Below are positions 16,983 to 25,556 of a stretch of DNA of 64,000 nt, piece after piece (within the stretch, counting starts at the first letter, position 1; every line of letters starts with the position of its first letter). A model generated the notes under the pieces. It ran no database searches and was not told where the DNA came from. It saw only the letters and a list, made by a program, of their open reading frames with translations. Source of the DNA: Denitrobaculum sp965225735 (GTDB lineage: Bacteria > Pseudomonadota > Alphaproteobacteria > Kiloniellales > Kiloniellaceae). Location: positions 310,001 to 374,000 of the forward strand of contig CBDDBN010000029.1 of NCBI GenBank assembly GCA_965225735.1. The letters run 5' to 3'. The translations under genes were made by a program, and so were the position numbers.

Positions 16983-17978
16983 CTACGGAGAGTTCATCCA
17001 ATCGACAATCTCACCAGCGACAATTGGATTATCCAGATAACCATAAAACTTGTGCGGATTGGTCGCCTTGGCACCAATCCAGAAATTGTAAATTTTTTCG
17101 TCTCTGATGCCGCTTAGGAGTTCGTTATCGATCATCTGTTTAAAGTCATCTTCCACAGTCGCATCGTGACAAATGAAATCGTCCTGCGCTGAGAAATTTA
17201 CCCATTCTTTGATGATGTCTTTAGGGTACTTTCCGTCTTTGGGTTCATCAGAGTCGTAAAGGTTTTTACGCACGCCAGGTTCACCAAGAGGGTTGCCCAG
17301 CGTGAACCACTTGGTGACGCGATTACCTTTCGCTTGAACCTCCCGATACTCGCTCATGCGGGAGAACTTCCATAGGACATCATAGGAGACGATGCAGCCC
17401 ATGCTGTGCGACACCAGACAAATATCATCTCCATTGAGCAGCGCTTCTTTAAGCGGCCTTTGCAAACGATCACGGATGGCAGACCCCCACCGACGCGTCA
17501 GCAGATAGGCTCCCATATCAGCAGTGGCTTTGGCGATAACGTGATCTGACAAGCCGGCGAGGTTGCCAAGGAATGAAACCACAGACGCCGCATTGTCGAC
17601 CCACCGCCGGTCGTCATACTTTTTCAAAAATGCTTTGTAGTCTGCTTCATCATGCCCTTCTTGCTCGAACAACTTGGCAAGACCTTTATTATAAAACCCC
17701 TCAGCTTCACATCTCTGATTGCCATGATCGGAGTCTTGTCCTTGAAGCCTTTCGAGCTTGTCCGGATTGCGCTCAACGATCAGCTGGTTAGACAGATCAC
17801 CGTAATAGATAAAGCTGAGATTAACTTGGCCCTCTTCAGTACCGATTTTTGCGGCAGCGCCTGGATCGACTCGGTTCAGACCGTTCATCAGCGCCAGCGT
17901 TACAATCCGTGTTTTTTCTTTTTCGCTTGGCTTGGTGGATCGCCCGTGAACGACCATCAGGTGTTTTTTGCGCGCCAT
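16983..17978 (-). CDS. Alpha/beta-hydrolase (lipase/esterase-like)
   Basis: A 331-residue protein. The N-terminus KHLMVVHGRS is the first strand with an oxyanion-type HG. The nucleophile elbow is SHSMG with Ser192 (DICLVSHSMGCIVSYDVL). Asp and His for the triad probably lie in the C-terminal third (AQDDFICHDA). I chose the ATG at 17978, 8 bp after AAGGGGGAG, rather than a GTG at 17987. No signal peptide, so cytoplasmic. The substrate is unknown. Phospholipase-like hydrolases next to membrane proteins occur in several defence systems; whether this one pairs with the convergent 4-TM gene is unclear. Confidence 0.75.
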   Translation of the reverse strand: MARKKHLMVVHGRSTKPSEKEKTRIVTLALMNGLNRVDPGAAAKIGTEEGQVNLSFIYYGDLSNQLIVERNPDKLERLQGQDSDHGNQRCEAEGFYNKGLAKLFEQEGHDEADYKAFLKKYDDRRWVDNAASVVSFLGNLAGLSDHVIAKATADMGAYLLTRRWGSAIRDRLQRPLKEALLNGDDICLVSHSMGCIVSYDVLWKFSRMSEYREVQAKGNRVTKWFTLGNPLGEPGVRKNLYDSDEPKDGKYPKDIIKEWVNFSAQDDFICHDATVEDDFKQMIDNELLSGIRDEKIYNFWIGAKATNPHKFYGYLDNPIVAGEIVDWMNSP

Positions 17979-18022
17979 AATCAACACTCCCCCTTACCTG
18001 CAACGAAAACGCCACGTCAAAC

Positions 18023-18235
18023 TCAATGACAGTGATAAGGCACTGACCCATTGTGGTAGCCGTATCGATCCGTTCCACAACTGTGCTGAGGTGCCCCACG
18101 GGTGATGTCGTCAGAATGGGTATGCCCGAGGAAATACTCGACCGGAATACGATGATCGCTTGTGAGCGCGTAGGTGGCACTTGCACCCAATCCGACGCAG
18201 ACTATACCCGCAATCATTGAAATTTGTTTCGTCAT
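18023..18235 (-). CDS. Small exported protein with YHCH tail
   Basis: A 70-residue protein starting at the ATG at 18235 (GGCGGA upstream). The N-terminal signal sequence MTKQISMIAGIVCVGLGASATYA is followed by a short mature part ending CGTDRYGYHNGSVPYHCH, the His/Cys-rich YHCH motif seen in small exported proteins and at the end of some nuclease-associated domains. It may bind a metal. It lies just downstream of nothing on its strand and 45 bp before the hydrolase gene, so they may share a transcript. Confidence 0.65.
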   Translation of the reverse strand: MTKQISMIAGIVCVGLGASATYALTSDHRIPVEYFLGHTHSDDITRGAPQHSCGTDRYGYHNGSVPYHCH

Positions 18236-18541
18236 TTTGGTTCCGCCGATTAACTGTTTATTAACGATAGTTGCACGATAAAGTTGTTTGTAGAAGATTT
18301 TTTTGCACGCATTAGAACTCTGAAACGGCCTTAGAAGAGACCCTGCGGCCAAAATAATGCGAGATCAGAGTGTTAGAACACATCCGACTCCTGTCGGAGT
18401 AAAAAGCAATTTTTCAAAGACCAAAGACATGAGGCACACAGACAGTGGTTGTGTGCGCATGTAAGCTCAGCCAATAGCCAGAAAAGGAGAAAAAAAGGAA
18501 AACCGTTTTAGCCCGAATATGAACCCCAACGAGGAGGCCGG
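18236..18541. other. Intergenic region between divergent genes
   Basis: 306 bp with no credible gene; it must carry promoters for the exported small protein (minus) and the HTH gene (plus). A short stem ACTCC-TGTC-GGAGT lies at about 18389-18402. Confidence 0.4.
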
Positions 18542-18757
18542 ATGGAAACAGGCTACTCAGTTGAAGAAGATATGCTTCGAGCCTTTTCAATTAATGATGT
18601 ACTCGAGCGCGTGCCAATTGGCCGCACAGCACTTTACGAACAGATAAAATTAGGGCGGTTGCGAATCAAAAAAGTCGGCAACCGCACACTCATTACAGCA
18701 AAAGCACTTCGTGACTGGTTATACGGCGCTGAAACCTCAGAGGCTCAAGGTGTGTAA
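18542..18757 (+). CDS. Excisionase-like helix-turn-helix protein
   Basis: A 71-residue protein with a MerR/excisionase-type winged HTH (HTH_17): AFSINDVLERVPIGRTALYEQIKLGRLRIKKVGNRTLI, then TAKALRDWLYG. Such proteins act as excisionases or small transcription factors on mobile elements. ATG at 18542 follows GAGGAGG closely. A hairpin terminator follows at 18872. Its likely role is directing excision or regulation of part of this island. Confidence 0.8.
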   Translation: METGYSVEEDMLRAFSINDVLERVPIGRTALYEQIKLGRLRIKKVGNRTLITAKALRDWLYGAETSEAQGV

Positions 18758-19097
18758 GCAGCCAGGACCAGAATCCCAAACGCCGATTTTGCGGCATACA
18801 AATTCAGCACCCGAATAACAATAACCTGCATCGGCCCAATGCAGTGATAAAACGGGCCAACCTGAGACTTGGGCGGCGCTTTGCGTCGCCTTTTTGTTTA
18901 TTTAGCCAGTTCGACCGTTCGGAGCCCAAAGTGTTCACTCTTCAAGGCGCTGCGAATGCTGTCTTCATCGCGAGAGGCCTGCACAGATCAGCAGTTTTCC
19001 CAGGACTTTGCAAAGGCGCTCTTACTGGATCTCAGCGGAGGAGCATCAGCTAATCCCCATACCCCCCTTACAATCGACCATTCTATGGTCTGTGTAG
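18758..19097. other. Intergenic region with terminator
   Basis: 340 bp between the HTH gene and the convergent KAP gene. It holds the terminator at 18872-18895. Overlapping small frames here look like chance; I see no real gene. Confidence 0.5.
18872..18895 (+). terminator. Rho-independent terminator after the HTH gene
   Basis: Stem GGCGGCGC / GCGTCGCC (one G-U pair) with loop TTT, followed by TTTTT. It is 115 bp after the HTH gene stop and on the correct strand. Confidence 0.8.
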
Positions 19098-20621
19098 TCA
19101 CTTTTTGCGCCGCACCCGCTTTTGCTTGCGCTCAGCATCGGCGCTCTCGAAGCTCCGGTCAGAGGTAGCTTGAGTCTGGCTGAGCAACTGTCCGAGAGCA
19201 TGTTGCGACGACCGAAAATACGGTCCCTCATTCAAGAGCGCCACCAGCTTGTCATCTGCACCCAGTTCGAAAGCATTGTCCCAAAGTCGGCCTTCTTCGG
19301 GAGACTCGGCCGCGCGCTCTTCAGGAGACTTGGATAGTAAGCCGCTGCGATCGAGCTTGCCAACAGCCCTCTCGAATTCGAGAAGATTCTCCACGTCGCC
19401 CGAAATCATGTCGAACACTCGGTCATAGAGCGTTTGGATTAACACCAGCTTGGTCAGGAGACCGAATTCGTCCTCGGCGAGATTGGGCAGCAGCCGTCGT
19501 TGCAGCGTAAGTACGTTCAGCACCCGTTTCAGCGTGCGTGGATTGGGCGGGCAGGCCCTGACGATGCGATCAGTTAGTTCGGGGTCGGCACCTGTGTTTG
19601 CAAGTAAGCTCTCGACAAAGTCACGAACCTGGCCTGCGGAGAGCGGCGCGAGGTTAAAGGGCAACTGGATGATCTTATCGAGGTATTTGCGCGGGTCCAC
19701 CTGGACTTTATACTGCCCTGCTGAATCCAGAACCGGGGGATAGCGCTGGCGAATGCCCTGCTCAACCGCGTCACGATCCATGCCCAGTACAAACACGCAA
19801 TCCTTTTGGTCCATGAAGAGCTTGATCGCTTCGAGTGCCGAGACCGCCTGGTCCGGCATACAGCGGTCGAGATCGTCTACAAAGACGTAAAGGCGCAAGC
19901 TCCGTCCGGCGATTTCATCGCTGATCAGCCTTTTCAGTTCGTCTTCGAATTGCTCAAGCGAGGTTACGTGCTCCTGAAAGCGCTCAATCTGTTCGCGCTC
20001 GAATAGGTTCATGGCCGCGCTGGCATGCTCCTTGACCTGCTTGCGCTTTGTTTGCAGTTCGTCCTCGGCGATTTTTTGCCCGCGAAAGAGGCTAAACAGG
20101 CCGAAACTCGCGGTGACGCCCGAGGCGCGTAGGACTAGGTCGACCGCAAAAGGCACGGCCTGCTTCCAATTGACCGTCAACGCCCCCTCTTCAGTCCATC
20201 TGCGGCTACGATAAAGGCTGGTCTTAAGGGATTCTAGCCGCTTTTCTAGCTGTTCCGCACCTCCTGTTGCGTCCAGTACGGCTCCGCCGTCCTTGGCGGG
20301 CATCGCCGGAATGCCAGTCTCAGGATGGCCCAGGGCGGTAACAATTTCCAGAAGGAGCGCCCGCCAGAGCGACTCGTCTGAACTGGCATACTTCCACGCG
20401 TTGAACCACAGCGTGATGCCGGCCCCTTGCGCATAAAGCCGCCCGCGCACCATGTTCATCACGCTGGTCTTGCCGCTGCCCCAGCCGCCATAGATACCCA
20501 CCGTGATCGGGGTCTGCAAATCAGGACCCTGAAGGACATCAAACAGAGTTTCGGCCAAGTTGGCCCGGTCGAGCCGATCCTCGGACATGTCATTGATAGC
20601 GTGGTCAGTTTGTAGCGTCAT
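19098..20621 (-). CDS. KAP-family P-loop NTPase
   Basis: A 507-residue protein with Walker A GGWGSGKTS (Lys51), the KAP-typical WFNAWKY strand soon after, Walker B LYVFVDDLDRC, and a sensor-like VLGMDRDAVEQGI. Between Walker A and B is a long insert (about 120-200) with a moderately hydrophobic stretch (AVPFAVDLVLRASGVTASFGLF), where KAP proteins often have membrane segments. KAP NTPases are STAND-like ATPases, frequent in mobile and defence islands. It is monocistronic here, with an Arg/Lys-rich C-terminus. The partner or effector is not evident. Confidence 0.85.
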   Translation of the reverse strand: MTLQTDHAINDMSEDRLDRANLAETLFDVLQGPDLQTPITVGIYGGWGSGKTSVMNMVRGRLYAQGAGITLWFNAWKYASSDESLWRALLLEIVTALGHPETGIPAMPAKDGGAVLDATGGAEQLEKRLESLKTSLYRSRRWTEEGALTVNWKQAVPFAVDLVLRASGVTASFGLFSLFRGQKIAEDELQTKRKQVKEHASAAMNLFEREQIERFQEHVTSLEQFEDELKRLISDEIAGRSLRLYVFVDDLDRCMPDQAVSALEAIKLFMDQKDCVFVLGMDRDAVEQGIRQRYPPVLDSAGQYKVQVDPRKYLDKIIQLPFNLAPLSAGQVRDFVESLLANTGADPELTDRIVRACPPNPRTLKRVLNVLTLQRRLLPNLAEDEFGLLTKLVLIQTLYDRVFDMISGDVENLLEFERAVGKLDRSGLLSKSPEERAAESPEEGRLWDNAFELGADDKLVALLNEGPYFRSSQHALGQLLSQTQATSDRSFESADAERKQKRVRRKK

Positions 20622-20651
20622 GCAAATAGCCCTTATTGAAATGTAATCAAC

Positions 20652-21033
20652 TTAAGTAAAGGGTGAAACAGAGCAAGCGCCTATCAACGCTTTGGCTTTT
20701 CGAGATCGCCTATTGCTACAGCGCAGCGATGAAATCCATACAACCAGTTTGCTGCTAAGCAAGCACGCCAAGAGCTTGACGAAAGCGGGGGAACTTAAAA
20801 CGCGTTTCCCGCACCATGTGGCGATCCGGCAGCAGTGTTTTATGCGGTTGAAGAACCGCTCGACTGAGTTCCGATCCCCATACAGGTATGGGCGAAAGCA
20901 GATCGGATCCCCACGGTGGCGGCGCGGTGGGATGTTTTTCCAACCTCCGCGCGCGTTGCCCCCCCCTGATGACATCTGAACCATATGCCTTGTCAGCCAC
21001 TAGCATTCTTCCCTCAGGGAGGTCTTCGATCAA
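20652..21033 (-). pseudogene. IS5-family transposase fragment
   Basis: Two overlapping frames together read the C-terminal part of an IS5-family DDE transposase: LPEGRMLVADKAYGSD in one frame, then NIPPRRHRGDPICF..PYLYGDRNSVERFFNRIK in another, with a frameshift near the G8 run at about 20962. The start of the gene and the IS ends are not visible. It is a dead relic between the KAP and SLATT-like genes. Confidence 0.85.
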
Positions 21034-21130
21034 CTCGGCTACGCTAAATCTGAAGATCAGTTTAGATCACGGGCGATACGAACCAACGAGTCGATGTACA
21101 ACCAAGATAGGGCGTTTTTTTGCGATACTT

Positions 21131-22090
21131 CTATATTGTCTCGGTCTTATCACCGGTCAGCGTAACGGCAGAACTGGCCCTATCGATCCCGTCAACGAAG
21201 AGCGTGACGGTGTAGGGTCCCTTACGGAGGAACTTGCCGTTTGACTCCCCTGCCTGGAACTCCTGTGTCCAAACTGGCGTGCCGTTGCTATCGACGACGA
21301 CTTTGAGCGTCTTACCCTTACGGTCCTCAGTTTCCTCAACAAGGATCGTGAGTCCAGCAGCCGCTTTTTCCGCTGCTGCGGCAGCGGCAGCCGCTTTTTC
21401 CGCTGCAGCGGCAGCCGCTTTTTCCAATGACTTCGTAGCGGCAATATCATTGGCTTTCTTAGCCGCTGCAGTCGACGCGGTTTGCGTGGTACTCTGGAGC
21501 GTCTTGTTCTGTTTCCTGAGTGCCTCCATGACCGATTGGGTATTGGCGGCCCAGGTTGTTGTCTCTTCTACCTGCTTGTCCCGGAAGTCCTCGAATGTCT
21601 CGTCGCAGAGAGTTTTGGCCTCGTCAAAGGCGGCCGCCGAAGTATCAGCTCCCTGGGAAAGATAGAGCTTCCGAAACGCTGCCATGAACTTCGCGCGCTC
21701 GAAGGCCAGTTCAAAAGCGACCACGTTCCAGTTGGTGTACTTCCGGGTAAAGCCAAACCCAAAATCCAACATAAGAACGACACCAGCCGCGATCGCGAGT
21801 ATGGAAGCCATTCGCACGCCGTCAGCTTCGGTAAAGGACGCAGTGGTGTAGGCGTCGATCCCGACGACAATGAGCGGGTTCAAAAGAACAGCTGCGCCCC
21901 CACCGGCGAGTATGGCAACTCCACGCGACAAAATCGAACCGACACGGCACAATTTCGCTCGCGTTTCATAAAAGGAAATGACCTTCGTGTGGTCCTTAAC
22001 GGCTGCTTCGAACAACGCCTGCATAGAGTTTACTTCGTTGCCATCCGTGTATGGGACCATGTACGCGGTTTGCAATTCTGTAGCTTTCAT
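21131..22090 (-). CDS. SLATT-like two-helix membrane protein with Ala/Lys linker
   Basis: A 319-residue protein from the ATG at 22090, preceded by GGAAGGGGGA. N-terminal layout fits SLATT effector domains: an amphipathic helix (FYETRAKLCRVGSIL), a transmembrane hairpin (about 52-75 and 90-110), then a long helical region. It continues into a coiled coil with near-perfect Ala-rich repeats (EKAAAAAAEKAAAAAAAAEKAAAG, about 230-255) and a C-terminal beta-rich domain (LKVVVDSNGTPVWTQEF...GPYTVTLFVDG). SLATT proteins are thought to be pore-forming effectors triggered by nucleotide signals. No cyclase is adjacent, so the trigger is unknown. Confidence 0.6.
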   Translation of the reverse strand: MKATELQTAYMVPYTDGNEVNSMQALFEAAVKDHTKVISFYETRAKLCRVGSILSRGVAILAGGGAAVLLNPLIVVGIDAYTTASFTEADGVRMASILAIAAGVVLMLDFGFGFTRKYTNWNVVAFELAFERAKFMAAFRKLYLSQGADTSAAAFDEAKTLCDETFEDFRDKQVEETTTWAANTQSVMEALRKQNKTLQSTTQTASTAAAKKANDIAATKSLEKAAAAAAEKAAAAAAAAEKAAAGLTILVEETEDRKGKTLKVVVDSNGTPVWTQEFQAGESNGKFLRKGPYTVTLFVDGIDRASSAVTLTGDKTETI

Positions 22091-22593
22091 ACCAATCCCC
22101 CTTCCATCGCAAATTAAGGGCGGCACAAACAACGCGAAAAAAACGCAAGAACCAATCTACATTTGGTTCCTTCGAAAACTTCTAAAGCAAACGAGGTCAT
22201 GCAATCGTAACTCGCAATAATAGCGAGAGAACTTGCCTTCATCCGCGCGTCCAGATAAGGCCGGTTACGTAACGAGCGACACGAGACCGGCACAAGTAAA
22301 TCGTTGAAGCTTAGCCACACTCCAAGGTTGGATATTGGTTGTGCAGCGTTTCAAATAGATACACGTTAAGCATCTGAAACTACACTATCTGGTCGATAAT
22401 AGTATTTTACATACAATATTAGGTAGCAAATTTTGCCTAGTAGAGTCAAACTATGGACGTGTTTTTGATGTTCGAAGATCGGCATTTGCCCGACTGATTT
22501 TACTCACTCTCTGCAATTCCAATTGCAGAAGCATTAGAACCTTTGCCCTCTGCGGCTTTCACGGCAGTGCCACTACACAACGGAGACATCCGC
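22091..22593. other. Intergenic region between divergent genes
   Basis: About 500 bp with no credible gene. It carries promoters for the SLATT-like gene (minus) and the nuclease gene (plus). The middle (22340-22500) is AT-rich. Confidence 0.4.
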
Positions 22594-23529
22594 ATGCGTA
22601 CCAGGTCCATCATTTGCCTGTCTGTTATCCTCACCGCGTCCTCGCTCCTGGTGTCAACAGCTGACGCAGCAACTCGAAACTGCACTGCTCAGGAAAAAGC
22701 CGACGGCAACGCACAGCTTATGGCATTGCAAAGCGACACATCGCGCCAAGCCGAGTTGATGGGCTTACATCTACCATTCGGGCAACACACTGGCACGCAT
22801 GCATCCCAAGGCGGCCCTGACAATGAGACCCTGCTTTTCCAGGAAGGGTATCTCCTCCTCCATGATAGCGATCTGCGGACCGGGCTTTGGGTGTCATATA
22901 AACTGACGGCCGCGGACATTGCCGGTGCGGCAAACAAAGATCGGGTCAACTGCATTCGTAGAGACCCAAGATTACCATCCGCCGATACGGCATTCCAATC
23001 AGACTACAAAGAACCGATCTACGACCAGAGGCACATGGCAAACGATGCCGATATGAAGGACGTCCTGATCGAACAGATCAACACCTACATGATGTCCAAC
23101 ATGTCACCACAGCACTGTCGGTTTAATCGGGGCATTTGGCTGTCGCTCGAGCATCTTGGCCGGGCCTGGGCGGAGGAATTCGGTACAGTCTACATCACAT
23201 CCGGCGCCATATTTGACTTCTTCAGCGGCGACTAGCGCGACAAAGACAAAAGCGCAGGACGCATGGGCAGCCGAAACCAGAAAGCGCGCGTGGCCATATC
23301 CAGCCACTACTACAAAACCTTGATGCGCAAAGACGGCGCTCACTGGCACTCAATCTCATTCATGCTGGAAAACAATAATGCCAAAAACGGGGCAAGCTGG
23401 AATGAAGTCCGCCCCATCGCTGAAAACGCCATCACCTCACTTGAGGCAATTGAGGAGCGTGCCGAAGCCACGTTCCATCCGGGGCTCAATCGTCCCGACC
23501 TCATACAGAGCCTTGATGGCACCAACTGA
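22594..23529 (+). pseudogene. Secreted NUC-family DNA/RNA endonuclease split by in-frame TAG
   Basis: Starts at the ATG at 22594 (GGAG upstream) with a signal peptide (MRTRSIICLSVILTASSLLVSTADA). It matches non-specific endonucleases of the NUC/Serratia nuclease type: YDQRHMANDADM in place of the usual DRGH motif, then SNMSPQ, FNRGIW, LEHLGRAWAEEFG and VYITSGAIF. TAG at 23233-23235 ends this frame after 213 residues. The same frame continues without another stop to 23529, and reads family-like sequence (RMGSRNQKARVAISSHYYKTLM). So either one nonsense mutation disabled it or the TAG is read through. The DQRH variant of the active site is itself unusual. Confidence 0.8.
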
Positions 23530-23877
23530 AACATGAGAGCGGGGCAAAGAAATTTTGAGGGCGGGTGCCCTAAGTGACTCGGTACAAAACGAAGCTCAAT
23601 CCTCCTTGGTGATCAGGCCGGGGTGAGAGTTATGACCGACAGAGGAATTGGATCGGGGTATTCAGAGAATCTTTTTTCGGCACACAAAATCGGCCGCCGC
23701 AAAAAGACAACAACTATCCGACGGATTAGCACCTCCGAGTAGGACACCGATGAATTGCGAAATCTGCTCCCCACAAGCGGCGCCAACAAGTGCGCCGAAG
23801 ATTTATAGTTGCATCAAAGAAAAGGAATTGCAATTATTTGGAAGCACTTTATCAGCGAGATGCTTGGGGACGGCAAC
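23530..23877. other. Intergenic region before the CHAT cassette
   Basis: 348 bp with no convincing gene; a plus-strand frame at 23648-23881 lacks coding character. It should hold the promoter of the four-gene cassette that starts at 23878. Confidence 0.45.
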
Positions 23878-25542
23878 ATGAAATTTAATCGCTTAGGCTG
23901 GAAGACAGCAGCCTGTGTTTTGATAGCTCAGTCACTCACTGGCTGCCAAACAGTCAAGCAGGTAACAGACGATATAAGCAACGCCGTTCAAACCGGAGCT
24001 GAAGCACTTCACAATACAGTTTCAGATGCTGTGGCCCCAAAACAACCTACCGTCGGCGACAGGCCAAACGCTGCTGTAACCTCTATCACCGATCAAGAAC
24101 CTTACAAGTTTTCTCTCAATGACAGACGCTCAGGCGAAATTAATACCGAACTCGACCAACTTTACTATAAAATACTGCAACATCAAAATTCCGGAGAGTG
24201 GAAAAAACTTCAGATAGAAGCTCAAAAACTCACCAATTATTCCAAGCGACGCTTTAATGACGCCCATATCTCTCACGATGCAACCGGCTTCGCGAACGCG
24301 ATCACTGAACACTTTGACGGCGATGTAGATAGTGTCGAACAGTATCTAGTACCAATCTTACAGAAACGATTAGTTCACAGCCGCCAACTTCAAAAGAAGA
24401 TAATGGTTCGCAACACGCAAGATGAGGTACTTTTGGGCAATGGTTTTTGGCATGCAATGCAAGAACTGAACTATAGAGGAAAATTCCCTCTAAAAGATTT
24501 GCAGAGTCCACAATCGTTTGAGTGTCCAAAGTTGTCTGGAGGCAAACAGTCATCCACTGCAAGTGAGTCGCTATGTGAAGAAGGGAATATGATAGCTCCA
24601 AGTGTTACCGGTAGTGACCAAAGATTACCTGGAAACAGCAATGGCGCCACCGTTAAAGATCATCTTAACAGTTATCAGAATTTCGATCATTCTTTGACGA
24701 TAATTGCCTACGCCTTGAATAGTTATAGACTGGGAAATCGCGAAGAAGCAGACAAGAGTATTAGCGCAATATTTTTTCAAGACGCTTTAACACTAGCCGC
24801 TTCTGGTCAGATTTCATCACGAGACTATATTGATCACGCGAATCTTTTCAAACCTTTAGCGAAACAGTCTCAAGCGTCGGCACATCCTCTAAGCGAGAAG
24901 TTGTACAGATATTATAAGTCTGCTCAGAGCTATGATAATAGGGCAGCTTCCGATCGTTCCAGGGCATTACACAGTCAAATCTCACGCGATTACGGCAGTG
25001 ACTCCAAAGAGCTTTTCACGTTTTTTTATGTAGCAACCGTAACTTCAAATATTACCGGCAACTTCACTGATTCGGAAAAGTACAACTCTCACATGATGCG
25101 GATGACAAACAGCAAAGAACTAGGAGGATTTCAGAGGAAAACAGCAGAACAATTAAACGTACACCAGGAGCTTCAAAAAATTGTCCTCAGTGGGGCTTCA
25201 AATTCCCGGATAAGCGAAACGCAATATAAAAACTCTAAATCGTTGCTATCGAAGGCATACGCATCATGCGTCGAAATAGGAGATGAGGCATGTGGCCTCG
25301 TAGCTCTAACTACCATAGACTCAACAATCGCCCTGATGGCTGGCAAGAACCGGACTGTTGATCCGCGAGCCCAAGAAGTTTTCGACACTCAATATAATCC
25401 GAGAAGGTCTAATTTTGGAGCCAAGAGAGGTGTATCATTAGACACGATATTGGATGAAAATTTGGAAATAAACAGCGGTGGAAAGAGCCAAAGTGATTAC
25501 GACGCTGAATTCAAGAAGCTCATTGACCGACTTTTAGCTTAA
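23878..25542 (+). CDS. Large lipoprotein, first gene of the CHAT cassette
   Basis: A 554-residue protein from the ATG at 23878. The N-terminus is a lipoprotein signal (MKFNRLGWKTAACVLIAQSLTGC, lipid Cys23), so it is envelope-anchored. The mature part is mostly helical by composition and polar; no catalytic motif or known domain is evident, and helical repeats (for example VEQYLVPILQKRLVHSRQLQKKI and a TPR-like YALNSYRLGNREEADKSI) are possible. It is followed 14 bp later by the CHAT protein gene. I infer a sensor, scaffold or substrate role in the same envelope system. Confidence 0.7.
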   Translation: MKFNRLGWKTAACVLIAQSLTGCQTVKQVTDDISNAVQTGAEALHNTVSDAVAPKQPTVGDRPNAAVTSITDQEPYKFSLNDRRSGEINTELDQLYYKILQHQNSGEWKKLQIEAQKLTNYSKRRFNDAHISHDATGFANAITEHFDGDVDSVEQYLVPILQKRLVHSRQLQKKIMVRNTQDEVLLGNGFWHAMQELNYRGKFPLKDLQSPQSFECPKLSGGKQSSTASESLCEEGNMIAPSVTGSDQRLPGNSNGATVKDHLNSYQNFDHSLTIIAYALNSYRLGNREEADKSISAIFFQDALTLAASGQISSRDYIDHANLFKPLAKQSQASAHPLSEKLYRYYKSAQSYDNRAASDRSRALHSQISRDYGSDSKELFTFFYVATVTSNITGNFTDSEKYNSHMMRMTNSKELGGFQRKTAEQLNVHQELQKIVLSGASNSRISETQYKNSKSLLSKAYASCVEIGDEACGLVALTTIDSTIALMAGKNRTVDPRAQEVFDTQYNPRRSNFGAKRGVSLDTILDENLEINSGGKSQSDYDAEFKKLIDRLLA

Positions 25543-25556
25543 ATGGATTTTCTGAA

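Noticed and set aside
21234..21665. Plus-strand frame rich in Ala/Phe opposite the SLATT-like gene
   Set aside because: It is the mirror of the Ala/Lys repeat in the real minus-strand gene.
23648..23881. 77-codon plus-strand frame before the lipoprotein
   Set aside because: No ribosome site, unlikely composition, and it runs into the lipoprotein start in another frame.
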